NCBI GenBank assembly: GCA_037953745.1
Contig: JBAKBP010007161.1
Span: 38,671-102,670, forward strand
Source: Lithodes maja
Taxonomy: Eukaryota > Arthropoda > Malacostraca > Decapoda > Lithodidae
DNA length: 64,000 bases
Reading direction: 5' to 3'
Below are positions 19,003 through 30,213 of this stretch, piece by piece (within the stretch, counting starts at the first letter, position 1; every line of letters begins with the position of its first letter). The position numbers and the translations under genes were made by a program. Under the pieces are notes generated by a model. It had not been told where the DNA came from and made no database searches. It saw only the letters and a program-made list of their open reading frames with translations.

Positions 19003-21363
19003 TGGGGCGATACTCTTACTTCACACTCCGGACATGACTTGTATACGAACTTGCAAGAGAGTTCGCTTTATCAATTTGTTCGAACGCCGACCCGTGGTAA
19101 TAACGTTCTTGACATTGTACTTGCAACAAAAGAAGAATTGATAGAGAATTTGAATGTTGGTGATGAATTCAGTAACAGCGACCATCGTACGATAACTTTC
19201 ACTTTAAAGTTTACTAGTAACGAACCAAATAGTAGCATCGAAAAAGTCCCTAATTTCAAGAAAGCAAACTTCCATAAACTTAGAGCTATGTTTAAAGAAA
19301 CTGACTGGAGCTTTTTAATTAACAATAACGACATAAATACATCTTGGAAGTTATTCGAAACCACTTACCTAAAAGCAGTGCAAGACTGCATACCATCGAA
19401 AATACGGCGTCCAGGCCATAATAATAAGCCCAAATGGTGGAATAAAGATATTTCAAACTGCCTGCTTGCTAAAAAATTTGCTAATGATAGATTAAAATCC
19501 TCACAAAATGACGAAGAACGGGTGAAATTTGTAGAGCTACGACGCAAAGCCAAAAAGTTAATTAAGCAAAGTAAAAAGACCTTAGAGTTACATATTGCGA
19601 ATCAAAGTAAAACAAACCCGAAAGAATTCTATAGTTATATCAGAAAGAAAAAAGTAGTTACTTCAACTGTTGGACCGTTAGTCGATGAAAAAGGAGAATA
19701 CACCAAAGACGAAGTACAAATGAGTAATGCCCTCAATACCTTCTTTGCATCAGTTTTTACAACCGAAGACCTCAGTGATATCCCTACACCATCGCCGATT
19801 CAGATTGATAATTCAGATGTTCTAAGCAATATCACCGTTACAGAGAGAGAAGTATTGAATTGTTTAGATAAACTCAAAGTAAATAAAACGCCAGGACCTG
19901 ATACAATCTCGCCTAGAGTTCTAAAGGAAGCTAAGAATGAGCTCTCCAAACCACTGACATTACTATTCAATAAATCCTTGCAGTCTGGAACTATGCCTGA
20001 TCAGTGGAAGCTAGCCAACGTAACACCGATATTCAAAAAAGGCAGCAAATCTCTACCCAGTAACTATCGTCCAATTAGCTTAACCTCAGTTGTATGTAAA
20101 ATGCTAGAAACGGTCATACGAGACAGACTCGTAAATCACTTAGAGGAAAATAACATACTTAAAGATACTCAACACGGCTTTCGTAAAAAACGTTCCTGTT
20201 TAACAAACCTCTTAGACTTCTTCCACGATATCCTCAACCTCTACGATGAGAGTAAAGCTGTAGATATTATATACCTTGATTTTCAAAAGGCCTTTGACAA
20301 AGTTCCCCACAAACGTTTACTGCTAAAACTAAAAGCGCATGGAATACAAGACGGTGTGTGTTGAAATGGATAGAAAATTGGCTCAACAACAGAAAGCAAA
20401 GAGTAGTCATAAACGGTAAGGCATCTAAATGGACCAATGTAAGTAGCGGGGTACCCCAGGGATCGGTACTAGGACCAATTCTCTTTCTAATTTACATCAA
20501 CGACATAGATGAGGGTCTCACCTGCACAATCTCAAAATTTGCTGACGATACAAAAATTGCAAATAGCGTACTCTCAAAAGAACAAGTTGACGATATGCAA
20601 CACAATCTAGATAAATTGTCATGTTGGGCCCAAATTTGGCAAATGAGTTTCAATGCGGATAAATGTAAAGTACTACATGTCGGATACCTAAATGAGAAAG
20701 CAAACTATTCGATGAATGGCACTCAGCTTAAGAATGTAAACAGAGAAACTGATCTGGGAGTAACAATATCGAGTAACCTAAAACCGAGTCAACAATGTTC
20801 AGAAGTTGTTAAGAAGGCAAACAAAATAATTGGCTTTATAGGCAGGTCATTTGAGCATAAATCCAAAGAAGTTATCCTAACCCTTTACAATTCCTTAGCG
20901 CCCTCTTCTGGAATACTGCGTTCAATCCTGGTGCCCTTATTACCAAAAAGATATAAACAAGCTAGAACGAGTTCAACGTAGAGTTACCAAAATGATACCT
21001 AGCCTAAAGAACAAACCATACGAAGAGCGTCTTAGAGAATTAAATCTATTTCCTTTAACCCAGCGCAGATTAAGAGGCGACTTAATTCAAGTGTTCAAAA
21101 TCATCAAAGGCATCGACAATATGAACTGTAGTAAGTACTTCACTATCGACCAATCTAATTACACACGGGGAAACGGTTGCAAAATTATTGGTAAATCTTT
21201 TAACTCGCACGAATCTAAGAATTTCTTCTTCAATCGAGTTGTCAACTTGTGGAATGGGCTTCCCCGAAACGTTATAGACTGCAGCACCGTTGATTCATTT
21301 AAATTCCGCCTAGACAAATATCTCGCATCAAACCCGCGACTGACTGCGTTTGTAAATGAATAA
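19003..21363 (+). pseudogene. LINE ORF2 fragment, copy 2 (endonuclease end to C-terminus)
   Basis: Covers the last part of the endonuclease (SDHRTI), the linker, the complete RT (TPGPD, GFRKKRSC, FDKVPHK, GVPQGSVLGP, FADDTK near 20540) and the C-terminal region. Unlike copies 1 and 3, the A-run between endonuclease and RT (six A, about 19649-19654) keeps the frame. A two-base insertion (TGTGTGT) near 20356 and a two-base deletion near 20898 shift the frame twice. The upstream frame runs artificially into the GA repeat. Confidence 0.85.
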
Positions 21364-21575
21364 CTTTATCCTCCCCTCAGTTACTAACCCATATGTCCCC
21401 TACTAACTTCCTAGTCCTGCCACGTTAGTGGCAGGGCAGTAGTTCCCTTTCCAATGTTCCCTTACCCACTCTAAACCACTGTTTGGACACTTGATCCTCA
21501 GTGTTTTGGAGGACAAGCAGCCTAGAAGGGTCACTAGATCTGTTGTTGCTTGATTTCCTTTGTACTCCTTTGTAC
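19003..21575 (+). mobile_element. CR1-clade LINE, copy 2 (5'-truncated)
   Basis: Same family as copy 1. It starts within the endonuclease domain (TGGGGCGATACTC matches copy 1 at 3734) and runs to the CTTTGTAC tail at 21575. 5' truncation is the usual outcome of incomplete target-primed reverse transcription. The flank at 21576-21719 is T-rich and shows no feature. Confidence 0.88.
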
Positions 21576-21719
21576 ATAATAAATGTCCTTTATATATATT
21601 TTTTTTTTTTCAGGTTACCTAAATATTTTGTTCTCTTCGTTGGTGCTTTAATCCATCTCTTTGTCATGGGTAGATATTCAATTGCTATCATTACACAAAC
21701 AGTTTAGTTTCCGTTCTAT

Positions 21720-22425
21720 TAAATGTAAAGTACTACATATCGGATAGCTATATGAGAAAGCAAACTATTCGATGAATGGCACTCAGCTTAAGAATGTAAA
21801 CAGAGAAACCGTTCTGGGAGTAACAATATCGAGTAACCTAAAACCGAGTAAACAATGTTCAGAAGTTGTTAAGAAGGCAAACAAAATAATTGGCTTTATA
21901 GGCAGGTCATTTGAGCATAAATCCAAAGACGTTATCCTAACCCTTTACAATTCCTTAGTCCGCCCTCTTCTGGAATACTGCGTTCAATCCTGGTGCCCTT
22001 ATTACCAAAAAGACATAAACAAGCTAGAACGAGTTCAACGTAGAGTTACCAAAATGATACCTAGCCTAAAGAACAAACCATACGAAGAGCGTCTTAGAGA
22101 ATTAAATCTATTTCCTTTAACCCAGCGCAGATTAAGAGGTGACTTAATTCAAGTGTTCAAAATCATCAAAGGCATCGACAATATGAACTGTAGTAAGTAC
22201 TTCACCATCGACCAATCTAATTACACGCGGGAAAACGGTTGCAAAATTATTGGTAAATCTTTTAACTCACACGAATCTAAGAATTTCTTCTTCAATCGAG
22301 TTGTCAACTTGTGGAATGGGCTTCCCCGAGACGTTATAGACTTCACCACCGTTGATTCATTTAAACTCCGCCTAGACAAATATCTCGCATCAAACCCGCG
22401 ACTGACTGCGTTTGTAAATGAATAA
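21720..22425 (+). pseudogene. LINE ORF2 C-terminal fragment, copy 4
   Basis: Encodes only the post-RT C-terminal part (ETVLGVTISSNLKPS, LVRPLLEYCVQSWCPYYQ, the EERLREL block, NLWNGLPRD, terminal ASNPRLTAFVNE). The frame is open to the natural TAA at 22423. It lacks the RT catalytic site and endonuclease, so it is not functional. Its sequence is nearly identical to the same part of copy 3. Confidence 0.85.
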
Positions 22426-22636
22426 CTTTATTTTATCCTCCCCTCAGTTACTAACCCATATGTCCCCTACTAACTTCCTAGTCCTGCCACGGACGTTAGT
22501 TCCAGGGCAGTAGTTCCCTTTCCAATGTTCCCTTACCCACTCTAAACCACTGTTTGGACACTTGATCCTCAGTGTTTTGGAGGACAAGCAGCCTAGAAGG
22601 GTCACTAGATCTGTTGTTGCTTGATTTCCTTTGTAC
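21720..22636 (+). mobile_element. CR1-clade LINE, copy 4 (strongly 5'-truncated)
   Basis: Starts at the equivalent of copy 1 position 5390 and continues to the family 3' tail at 22631-22636. It lies 144 bp downstream of copy 2 in the same orientation and is followed by a short remnant of the 18-bp minisatellite. Confidence 0.88.
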
Positions 22637-22665
22637 ATACTCCCTCACATTCATATACTCCCTTC
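22637..22665. repeat. Short remnant of the 18-bp minisatellite
   Basis: About one and a half units (ATACTCCCTCACATTCAT and on) directly after the copy 4 tail, matching the units at 15913-18830 and 50026-50340. Confidence 0.8.
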
Positions 22666-22689
22666 GCTCTCGCTGCTCGAAATTTGACT

Positions 22690-23854
22690 TGAGTACTCCA
22701 TTACTCATCCCCTAATTTGTTTTCATGAACTGGTGCTAAGCTCTAGCTTAACTGTCGTGTAGTTGCTTTGCATGTAATTTTGCTGTGTTTTTGACTGATA
22801 AACGTTTGTTTATCGAGACTGCTTTTGTTTTCATTTGTACCGGTTAGTGACGACCGACGCTCTAAAGTAAACAAACTACTTGCTTGTTTCATATTATAAA
22901 GTGCTAGTACTTATTGTAGATATTTTAGCCCTCACTGTAGTTAAGTGCTTAGCAAACCACCCAGTAGTTATCTTGCATGACATTGTACTGTAGTTTTGAC
23001 TGATAAACGTTTGTTTTTCAAAATTCTATTTGTCAAGTTAGTAGTACCAGCGCCACCTGTGTACGCATAAACAAACCCTCTTCTTGTATTTTATATATCA
23101 AAGTCTAGCCAATACTGTACTTGGTTGAACTTTTTATCTTGGTTATCTATATAAATCGCACACACTAACATTTGTCATGATAGTTTTAATATTGGGTTAG
23201 AATAATTTAGTTACTGTAATACTTTTTGATAGCCTATTTATTAATCGCATTTCAGATACTTGTCACCATAATAGGCCTCTCACACTCTTGCCAGGGATAT
23301 TACTAACTCCATTATTATTATTATTGTGTCGACCACTGTATAAACTAATATACAGGCTTTAGCCTAACTGTTATACTGCTAACATAATTTTATTTTTTTA
23401 TTTTCAGGCATAAAATTGTGTTTTATTGCTAACATATTCTTTTTGTGATTAACATATTCTTTTTGTGATTTACAGGCATTAATTGTACCATATTGCAAAC
23501 CAATATTTTTTGTTACTGTACTGTATACTGCTTTCCAGTTTTCTCACTAGGCTAAATTAACCCTCTCCCATTTGTTTTCCCAGTTAATTTTGTAACAAAT
23601 TACTAGTCCATTTGCAATTTTCAGGCTTTAACTGTGTCATACTGGTAACATACATTTTTGTTTTATTTTCAGGCATAAATTGTGTTCTATTGCTAACATA
23701 TTTTTTGTGATTTACAGGCATAATATTCTTTTTGTGATTAACATATTCTTTTTGTGATTTACAGGCATTAATTGTACCATATTGCTAACAAATATTTGTT
23801 GTGACTGTACTGTGTTCCAGTTTTCTCACTAGGCTACATTAACCCTCTCCCACT
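22690..23854 (+). repeat. 5' UTR of LINE copy 3, upstream part
   Basis: A+T-rich non-coding region. The first ~480 bases resemble 1-420. From about 23380 it becomes a series of diverged units containing TTTTCAGGC or TTTACAGGCATAA, ATTGTGTT or ATTGTACCAT, and TTGCTAACATAT. The units recur beyond element C at 45650-45945. Confidence 0.7.
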
Positions 23855-24864
23855 TGTGACGCTTCTGCATAGTAGCCACGTGCGGGCATGCGCGCGCGTC
23901 GGCTGCCCAGCCGTTTAGAAACCGGCTGGTGGCAGCCGGTCCGCAGGCTTTTCCTTAGTATATATCCTACGACAACGTAACTAATGTCTGGGATATTCTT
24001 ATGTTGTTTCATAGCTTGTAGCTGCCCTTATTCTTAACCAACGCATCTTAGTATATTTTATTCTCGATAGTTGATAGTTTCATTATAATATATAAGATGT
24101 AAGTTTAGTGAGGGCGGGAGGAGACGAGCGGGAGAGAGAGACCGGCTGGGGAACGTTGCTTCGCGCGGAGAGTCCAGCTTGGGACGAGCCTGATGTTGCC
24201 ACCTGCATTTGATTGCAACGTTAGGCTTAGTTTTGACTCACGCACGGGGTAGAGGATTTTGACCCGGCAACTGTGTTGAGTGTTGCCAAGCATGGGATGT
24301 ATTCTGCATGCCTAGGGCGGGGTCCAGACAGATTCAAGACTCAGAGCTCACCTCACTGTCGTACCCTTCGGACCCCCTTGATATCTATCCCTCTCAACCC
24401 CACTTAGAAACTTTCTCTCTTACTTTGTATACCTTCCTTCCACTACTTCACCAATCTATTTAATTATCCCATCCCCTTGATAGACCTTATATCTATTATT
24501 GTATTAACGACGAGCTCTCAGATAACTATATAGGATTTTGGGCCTTATGCAGAGACATAATTGTTAATGAGACCTAGGAAGCTTTTTTGTTGTCTCATAT
24601 TTGGTGGTTTCATGCTTGCTAGTGTGTTCTTGTGTCAGGTTAGCAGGGGCTAGACCGGAGGGGAGGCTTTTTGCGATCCTTTAAGTAAAGTCTGCTGGTG
24701 CGAGTCCTGTGGACCCGCACGATTTTACTAGGATACGTGTGGGAGTCTGGGGGGCATTTTCTTGTCTGTGTCCCTGTGTCTCTAGTGTTGTGTTGTGTGA
24801 GGGCCCTTGCCTAGTCCACTCAGCACTGCACTAGCATGTCTTGCTTTTGGTTTAGGGTCGCCAG

Positions 24865-24897
24865 GAGAGAGTCAGATACTTGCGATCTGAGTCTCTC
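24865..24897 (+). promoter_or_regulatory. Conserved LTR stem-loop, element C
   Basis: 5' arm GAGAGA, a G·G mismatch, TCAGAT; seven-base loop ACTTGCG; 3' arm ATCTGA then TCTCTC. It is preceded by TCGCCAG as in A/B. Compared with A/B the C-G pair at the top of the inner stem is T-A, and the central mismatch is G·G instead of A·A. The 3' LTR copy is at 44744-44776. The downstream block TCAATTA...GTAATTTGG is also shared with A. Confidence 0.65.
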
Positions 24898-25469
24898 AAG
24901 AGAGCACCCTTTCAATTAGAGTAATTTGGTGCACAGACTTGGGAACGTCCCTAGGCTAGAGCAGGTGGCTCAGCCCGGGTATCTGAAGCCTATATCCTTC
25001 CGGCTAGACCTCTGCCACCTGGCAGATTAACAGCTAGGGGTTTATGATCTCTGTATGCTTGTTATTGTGCCACAGTTTACCGTTTTTGTGAGCATTGTGA
25101 GTCAGGGTGTGGCTTAGAGACTCTGTCCGAGCAGGCTTGCCTGACTAAGAATGAGAAGCACACCTGTACGTGGTTATGTTGCGAGTTGCTGCCTTTATTT
25201 AATTATACCTATGCCATTATACACTGTATGGCCTATCACTAGTATTTATTCCTGCTTATGAGTTAAGAGTTCTCTAAATCCGTAACGTATTTTCTTTGCT
25301 AAGCATCAGATCCTACAGTAGCCGCATGCAGTTTAGAAACCCGCATCTTGTCTACCTGTACGATGTTTTGAGGACTGTTTGCTTTCACCTTCTTTCACGC
25401 AGGGGTGATTAGTTGTATTAATTAACGTAACGTTAAATGTGCTTTCTTCTAGTTTGTTATTAAATTGTT

Positions 25470-28219
25470 CTATCTATCTATCTATTGCCTGACGCCGTGA
25501 TCCCCGAAGGGGTGGCCACGAACGAACCGCCCCCATGCACCTCTGTCCCCAGTCTGTCGACGCCCCTACCCCCAACCAGCACCGCCTTCGTTCATGTAGT
25601 TCCTCACTCCATCCTTCCACCTCATATTCGGTCTACCTCTCCCCCTCTGTCCCTCCACCTCGCTCTCGTACACCCTCTTAGTCATTCTCTCGCTTTCCAT
25701 ACGTTCCATATGGCCGAACCATCTCAAGTTGTTCCTTTTCACACTTTCCAGCACATCTACCTCCACACCACACCTCCTTCTTACTTCCTCATTAGCCTGT
25801 CTATCCCTCCATGTAACTCCGCACGCACTCCTTAAGTAATTCATTTCCACTGCTCTCACTCTTGGTCTGAGTCTCTCAACCAACGTCCATGCTTCGCTTC
25901 CGTACGTCAGTGTCGGGATTACCACACTGTCATGCAAGGACTTCTTCACTTCCATACTGACCACCCTATTTCTTGTTACTGCTTTTAGCGTTCCTACAAC
26001 CCTCTTCCCCTGTTGTACCCTCTCCCGCACCTCTTTATCCATAGTCCCATCTTTACTCAACACACTGCCCAGATACTTAAAAGAGTTGACGATCTCCATA
26101 GCCTGACTGTTCGGCTTCACCTCACACTCTGTGACTTCACCCCTTTCGAAGACCATAACCTTGCTCTTCCCCGTATTTACCTTCAAATTCCGTTTTTCGC
26201 ACACTGTTCCAAACTCATTTACCAGACCCTGCAACTCCCATTCATTATCACTCATCAGAACTGTATCATCCGCAAACAGCAGTATAGGTAGCTTCCACTC
26301 AATTCCCTCCCTTTTCAGCGATACACCAACATCCACTGCTCTTGATAGTATTTCTTTCATAACTCCATCCATATATACAGTAAACAACCACGGGGACATC
26401 ACACACCCCTGTTTCAAACCAACATTCAGGTCAAAGAACTCGCTCTGCTCACTCTCCACACGTACTGCCGCCTTTGCACCCTCATACATGCTCTTCACTG
26501 CTTTCAGCAACTTGCCCTCTACTCCGTATATTCTAAGTACTTTCCACAAACCTTCTCTATCCACTCTGTCATAGGCCTTCTCCAAGTCCATAAAGGCAAC
26601 ATACACCTTTTGTTTCTTCTCCAGATACTTCTCCACAACACAATTCAGGGTAAAAATCTGATCTACACATCCTCTTCCCTTCCTAAAACCTCCCTGCTCG
26701 TCGCCTATCCATTTCTCCGTTCTCACTCTCACTCTCTCAATCACTACCCTACTGTATACCTTCCCTACTACGCTTAGAAGACATATTCCTCGGTGGTTAC
26801 CACACACTCCTCTTTCCCCTTTGCCCTTATATAGGGGGACTATTATGCCAGTCTTCCAGTCATCGGGTGCACTCCCCTTCTCCCATGCTAGTTTGCACAT
26901 TTTCCATACCCATTCTATCACTATCTCACCACCATACCTCAACATTTCCCAACACACTCCATCTGTTCCTGGTGCTTTCCCCAACTTCACTCTTTTCATG
27001 GCTTCCCACACTTCTGACCTCCTGATCCCCACCTCCTCCTCCACTACTTCTCTTCTTCTCCCTCCCATACCATATCCAGCTATGTTTGCTGGCTCTTCAT
27101 TCCTTTCATTTAGCAACTCACTGAAGTACTCCCTCCATCTTTCGACTCTCTCTTGCTTCTCGGCTAGCATTCTCCCATTCTTATCTTTCACACCCTTACT
27201 GTTTCCCTTGCTACCTTCCCTAACTTTCTTGACTTCTTTCCAGAACAGTTTCTTACTCTCCCTCCATTTTACACTCAGATTCCTTCCAAATTCCTCATCT
27301 ACTCTTCTCTTACTTTCCTTCACTACTCTCTTCACCACCCTCTTACTCTCCACGTACCTCGCTCGTTTCTGTCTCTCGGAATCTTTATTCCCTCTACTAC
27401 CCAACCACTCTCTATATGCTTTCTTCTTTTCTTCCACAGCTATTCTTACCTCTTCTGTCCACCATGCTGTACCTTTCACTCCCCTCCCTCTTCTCCTCAC
27501 TCCACACACCTCCTCACATGCTGCACAGATCTCATCCTTAAACACCTTGCTCATCTCCTCCACTTCCTCCATAACTTCCAGGTCGAACCCACCTAGTCGT
27601 CTTTCCACTGCTCTCCTGTACTCCTCCCTGACTTCCTCCTCCTGCAACCTCTCCACCCTCCTCACGATTCCACCCTCCTCTCGCCTCCCTCCCGCTCTCC
27701 TCACCCACTTCTTTTGTATCCTAACCTTAGCTACCACTACATAATGATCAGACAGACCCCCTCCAATACCCCTATACACCCTAGCATCCATCACAGATTT
27801 CTTCATTCGTTCATCCACACATACATAATCAATCAATGACTTTCGTTCCACCACTGTCTTATCCTTCATCGTCAACATCCGTTTCCACGTGTACCTGTGG
27901 ATCATTCTGTGTCGGAAGAAGGTGTTGGCTATCCACAGCCTCCTCCCCACACATACGTCCACAAGTGCACTACCATTCCCATTCACCTCTGATGGTACCC
28001 CCCACCCTCCCACCACTCCCTCAACTTTCCTATCACCCACCTTACCATTCATATCCCCAATCAGAAATATTCTTTCGTTCTTGTCAAACTTCTCCAGGCA
28101 CGCCTCCACATTCATCCAGAACTCCTCTTTCTTTCTTTCAAGTACATCCTCTGTCAGGGCATACACGCATACAATCACCCACGTTTGTATTCCTACTTTC
28201 ATTCTCACCCACACAATCC
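25470..28219 (-). mobile_element. RTE-like LINE, 5'-truncated, inside the element C LTR
   Basis: About 2750 bp on the - strand, flanked by the 9-bp duplication TAAATTGTT (25461-25469, 28220-28228). The intact LTR at 45340 shows the empty site. In element sense its 3' end is a short ATAG repeat (four units), and its 5' end falls inside the endonuclease domain. The translated product resembles RTE-clade LINE proteins that I recall as abundant in decapods. Confidence 0.88.
25566..28217 (-). CDS. RTE-like LINE ORF: partial endonuclease plus reverse transcriptase
   Basis: About 880 residues open to the stop at 25566. The N-terminus is missing: it enters mid-endonuclease (VCVYAL, FLIGDMNGKVG, SDHYVV). 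The RT carries APGTDG, GNHRGICLLS, GGFRKGRGCVDQIF, AFMDLEKAYDRV, LKQGCVMSPWLF and the catalytic FADDTVLMSD. It ends with the LRWFGHMERM and GRGRPNMRWKDG blocks. The frame contains no stop or shift, so the insertion is recent, but 5' truncation removes the endonuclease start and promoter. Clade assignment to RTE is by motif memory. Confidence 0.85.
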   Translation of the reverse strand: MVWVRMKVGIQTWVIVCVYALTEDVLERKKEEFWMNVEACLEKFDKNERIFLIGDMNGKVGDRKVEGVVGGWGVPSEVNGNGSALVDVCVGRRLWIANTFFRHRMIHRYTWKRMLTMKDKTVVERKSLIDYVCVDERMKKSVMDARVYRGIGGGLSDHYVVVAKVRIQKKWVRRAGGRREEGGIVRRVERLQEEEVREEYRRAVERRLGGFDLEVMEEVEEMSKVFKDEICAACEEVCGVRRRGRGVKGTAWWTEEVRIAVEEKKKAYREWLGSRGNKDSERQKRARYVESKRVVKRVVKESKRRVDEEFGRNLSVKWRESKKLFWKEVKKVREGSKGNSKGVKDKNGRMLAEKQERVERWREYFSELLNERNEEPANIAGYGMGGRRREVVEEEVGIRRSEVWEAMKRVKLGKAPGTDGVCWEMLRYGGEIVIEWVWKMCKLAWEKGSAPDDWKTGIIVPLYKGKGERGVCGNHRGICLLSVVGKVYSRVVIERVRVRTEKWIGDEQGGFRKGRGCVDQIFTLNCVVEKYLEKKQKVYVAFMDLEKAYDRVDREGLWKVLRIYGVEGKLLKAVKSMYEGAKAAVRVESEQSEFFDLNVGLKQGCVMSPWLFTVYMDGVMKEILSRAVDVGVSLKREGIEWKLPILLFADDTVLMSDNEWELQGLVNEFGTVCEKRNLKVNTGKSKVMVFERGEVTECEVKPNSQAMEIVNSFKYLGSVLSKDGTMDKEVRERVQQGKRVVGTLKAVTRNRVVSMEVKKSLHDSVVIPTLTYGSEAWTLVERLRPRVRAVEMNYLRSACGVTWRDRQANEEVRRRCGVEVDVLESVKRNNLRWFGHMERMESERMTKRVYESEVEGQRGRGRPNMRWKDGVRNYMNEGGAGWG

Positions 28220-28514
28220 TAAATTGTTTCTGCAATTTAATTCCGTTATCTATCTTTTCCTTGAAGCTTTAAGTCAACTTAATTGTGTGATCTTTTATAT
28301 AGCCTGCTTGACTATCAGCAGTCTATAGTGCATGCACCCTGTAACCGAGTCATAGGATACCTTGTTGTCCAGGCAGGACTCTTGACGGTTTAGGGTGGTT
28401 TGTTGCCTGGGTTTATAGATAAGGGTTGGATGTAGCGTTTTCCGTTGTTGCTTGTTGCCGCATACCTAGTCCAATAGAAAGAGCCCAGTGTTTATATATC
28501 CCAGGACGTAACAA

Positions 28515-28541
28515 ATGGCGACCTTGCATAGGATTTACTGA
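28515..28541 (+). CDS. Eight-codon upstream ORF overlapping the PBS, element C
   Basis: ATG at 28515 encodes MATLHRIY and stops at TGA (28539-28541). It is the same length and frame as in A, B and D. It precedes the gag ATG by ~190 nt. Confidence 0.35.
   Translation: MATLHRIY
28516..28527 (+). promoter_or_regulatory. Primer-binding site of element C
   Basis: TGGCGACCTTGC two bases after the 5' LTR, identical to A, B and D. Confidence 0.75.
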
Positions 28542-28731
28542 ACAGAGGAATATAGTGGTCATTTGTTCTGAGATTCCTTATGATTAGAGGAATACAGTGG
28601 ACATAGATTTTTTTTTTTTTGGAGCAACCAATATAACACATTAAAAGACTTTAAATAACATTAGTATATACATACTTGCATAGGAGATAAGGCACATTCT
28701 ATAGCCGTGATAATTACTGCAGTACACAAAC

Positions 28732-30213
28732 ATGTCTAATACATCAGAACACAGTGATTGGTCAGGTCACGATACGGGCTCGGAAGGAGAAAGACCTGTG
28801 GAGTGGCTAGTCGATAGCGAGGAGGGTGCTAGAAGATTTTTAGAGGTGCCCCTTACCGCTGCCAGGGTGTTGAAGCTGAATAAGTATGGCTTAAAGTGTG
28901 TGGCAGGTCTTCAGGGTCACCAGGGTTTAAGTGGCATGAGGAAAGATCAGCTAAGGACTTTGATATTGGGTTTAGAAGGGAGAGACCTGGGTGGAGAGGT
29001 GACTGGGGGCCCCGGTCCCCAGCCCCCCCTCCACTCTACCCCCGTATCAAACGTCAGGGTGCCTGAATTTAGTACATACCCCCAAGTTGATGGTCAATGG
29101 CAGCGTGGAATTCAATCACAGGGACCCTCTCCATTAAATGCACCTTCCCCTCCTCAAGGGTTGACTCCAGATTTGTTGTTTCGGCTTGAGATGGCCAAGG
29201 TTGAGGCCGCTAGAGCTCAGGTTGAGGCTGCCGAAAGACAGGCTAGTGTGCAGGCTGAGGCTGCAGAGAGAACAGCTATACGAGAGGCTGAACTGCAGGC
29301 AGAGTCTACTAGGTATCGGGCTGACAGGGAGCTGGAGAGATCTCGAGTGGAGGTAACAGGGCGAAATATTGGGGGAGGTAACAGACATCGGGACCAATCA
29401 TTGTCGCACCTGCTTAAACTAGTTCCTGTGTTCGATGAATTAGGTGTGGCTGAGGTTTTTATGCGATTTGAGAAGAAGTGTCAGGAACACCAGTGGCCTC
29501 AGGAAAAGTGGGCAGCATTAGTTTCATCAAGACTCCTAGGAAAGGGGCTAAAAGCGTATGATGCACTACCTTTAGAGTCCTGTGTAGTTTATGATGAGCT
29601 AAAGAAGGCTGTGCTACGGGCCTATGAGTTACAACCGGAAACTTACCGCTTGAAGTTTCGGGGTGTTACTAAGGGCAAGGATAGTACCTTCTTAGAATAC
29701 GCCCGGGACTTGTCTGATGCACTACGTCATTGGCTGCGTTTTGAGAGGGCAGCTACTTTTGAGGAGTTGAGTGAGCTGGTTCTCTTGGAGCAGTTCTTTA
29801 AGTGCACAGGCGGGGACTTAACATTAAATATAAAGGAAAAAAATCCTAGAACTCTCCAGGAGGCAGCAGAAATGGCTGACCGCCGACTGTCATTAATTCG
29901 AGGGTGCGGAGCAGCAGCTAGGAGTGAGTCGGGTGCAAAGGATCGTACCCCTCCCCCTCCCAAGAATTTTGATACACATAAATACACAAAACCATCTAGC
30001 ACTGACAATAAAACTGAACATAAACCAAATACCGTCCCGTATAAGAAGTCTAATGGTACCTCCCACTCTCAAGGGAAACCAAAGAGTAAAGAGTGCTTTG
30101 CATGGCACAAGGAGGGTCACTTTGCAAATGCTTGTCCGAACAAGCCACCAAACAAGGTTGTGTCATTGGCCCGCAGCATAGGGGTGTCGCCTATATCTTC
30201 TGAGTTTCCCTAG
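28732..30213 (+). CDS. Gag of element C, ending at an in-frame TAG
   Basis: 493 residues from the ATG at 28732. An N-terminal region precedes a Pro-rich linker, then an Ala/Glu/Arg-rich coiled coil (about 150-205). The capsid follows with the SCAN-like block (FLEYARDL, LLEQFFKCTG, EAAEMADR, about 235-395). The zinc knuckle (about 457-470) has lost its second cysteine (CFAW instead of CYQC in A). The frame stops at TAG (30211-30213), where A, B and D have CGG. Beyond the TAG the same frame continues as protease. The stop may be simple decay; a readthrough gag/pol signal is less likely given the broken knuckle. Confidence 0.85.
   Translation: MSNTSEHSDWSGHDTGSEGERPVEWLVDSEEGARRFLEVPLTAARVLKLNKYGLKCVAGLQGHQGLSGMRKDQLRTLILGLEGRDLGGEVTGGPGPQPPLHSTPVSNVRVPEFSTYPQVDGQWQRGIQSQGPSPLNAPSPPQGLTPDLLFRLEMAKVEAARAQVEAAERQASVQAEAAERTAIREAELQAESTRYRADRELERSRVEVTGRNIGGGNRHRDQSLSHLLKLVPVFDELGVAEVFMRFEKKCQEHQWPQEKWAALVSSRLLGKGLKAYDALPLESCVVYDELKKAVLRAYELQPETYRLKFRGVTKGKDSTFLEYARDLSDALRHWLRFERAATFEELSELVLLEQFFKCTGGDLTLNIKEKNPRTLQEAAEMADRRLSLIRGCGAAARSESGAKDRTPPPPKNFDTHKYTKPSSTDNKTEHKPNTVPYKKSNGTSHSQGKPKSKECFAWHKEGHFANACPNKPPNKVVSLARSIGVSPISSEFP

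Larger units (their letters stand above)
23855..28513 (+). repeat. 5' LTR of element C (interrupted by a LINE)
   Basis: LTR of about 1.90 kb interrupted by a 2750-bp LINE after position 25469. It matches 43730-45633. By eye roughly one to two percent of positions differ, including GA-run length near 24130 versus 44010. A TATA-like stretch (TATAATATATAAG) lies at 24084-24096; promoter function is not proven. Confidence 0.92.

Noticed and set aside
15897..19037. Open frame of over 1000 codons made of HSHTPS and IHILPH repeats
   Set aside because: It is the 18-bp minisatellite read through. The unit is divisible by three and lacks stops in several frames on both strands, with no non-repeat domain or start context. 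The Arg-Glu end is the GA repeat.
25485..25835. 116-residue + strand frame
   Set aside because: Antisense to the 3' end of the RTE-like LINE; low-complexity composition.
26821..27744. 307-residue + strand frame opposite the RTE-like LINE
   Set aside because: Ser/Thr/Pro/Leu-rich shadow of the LINE ORF with no motif. The - strand frame carries the RT motifs.
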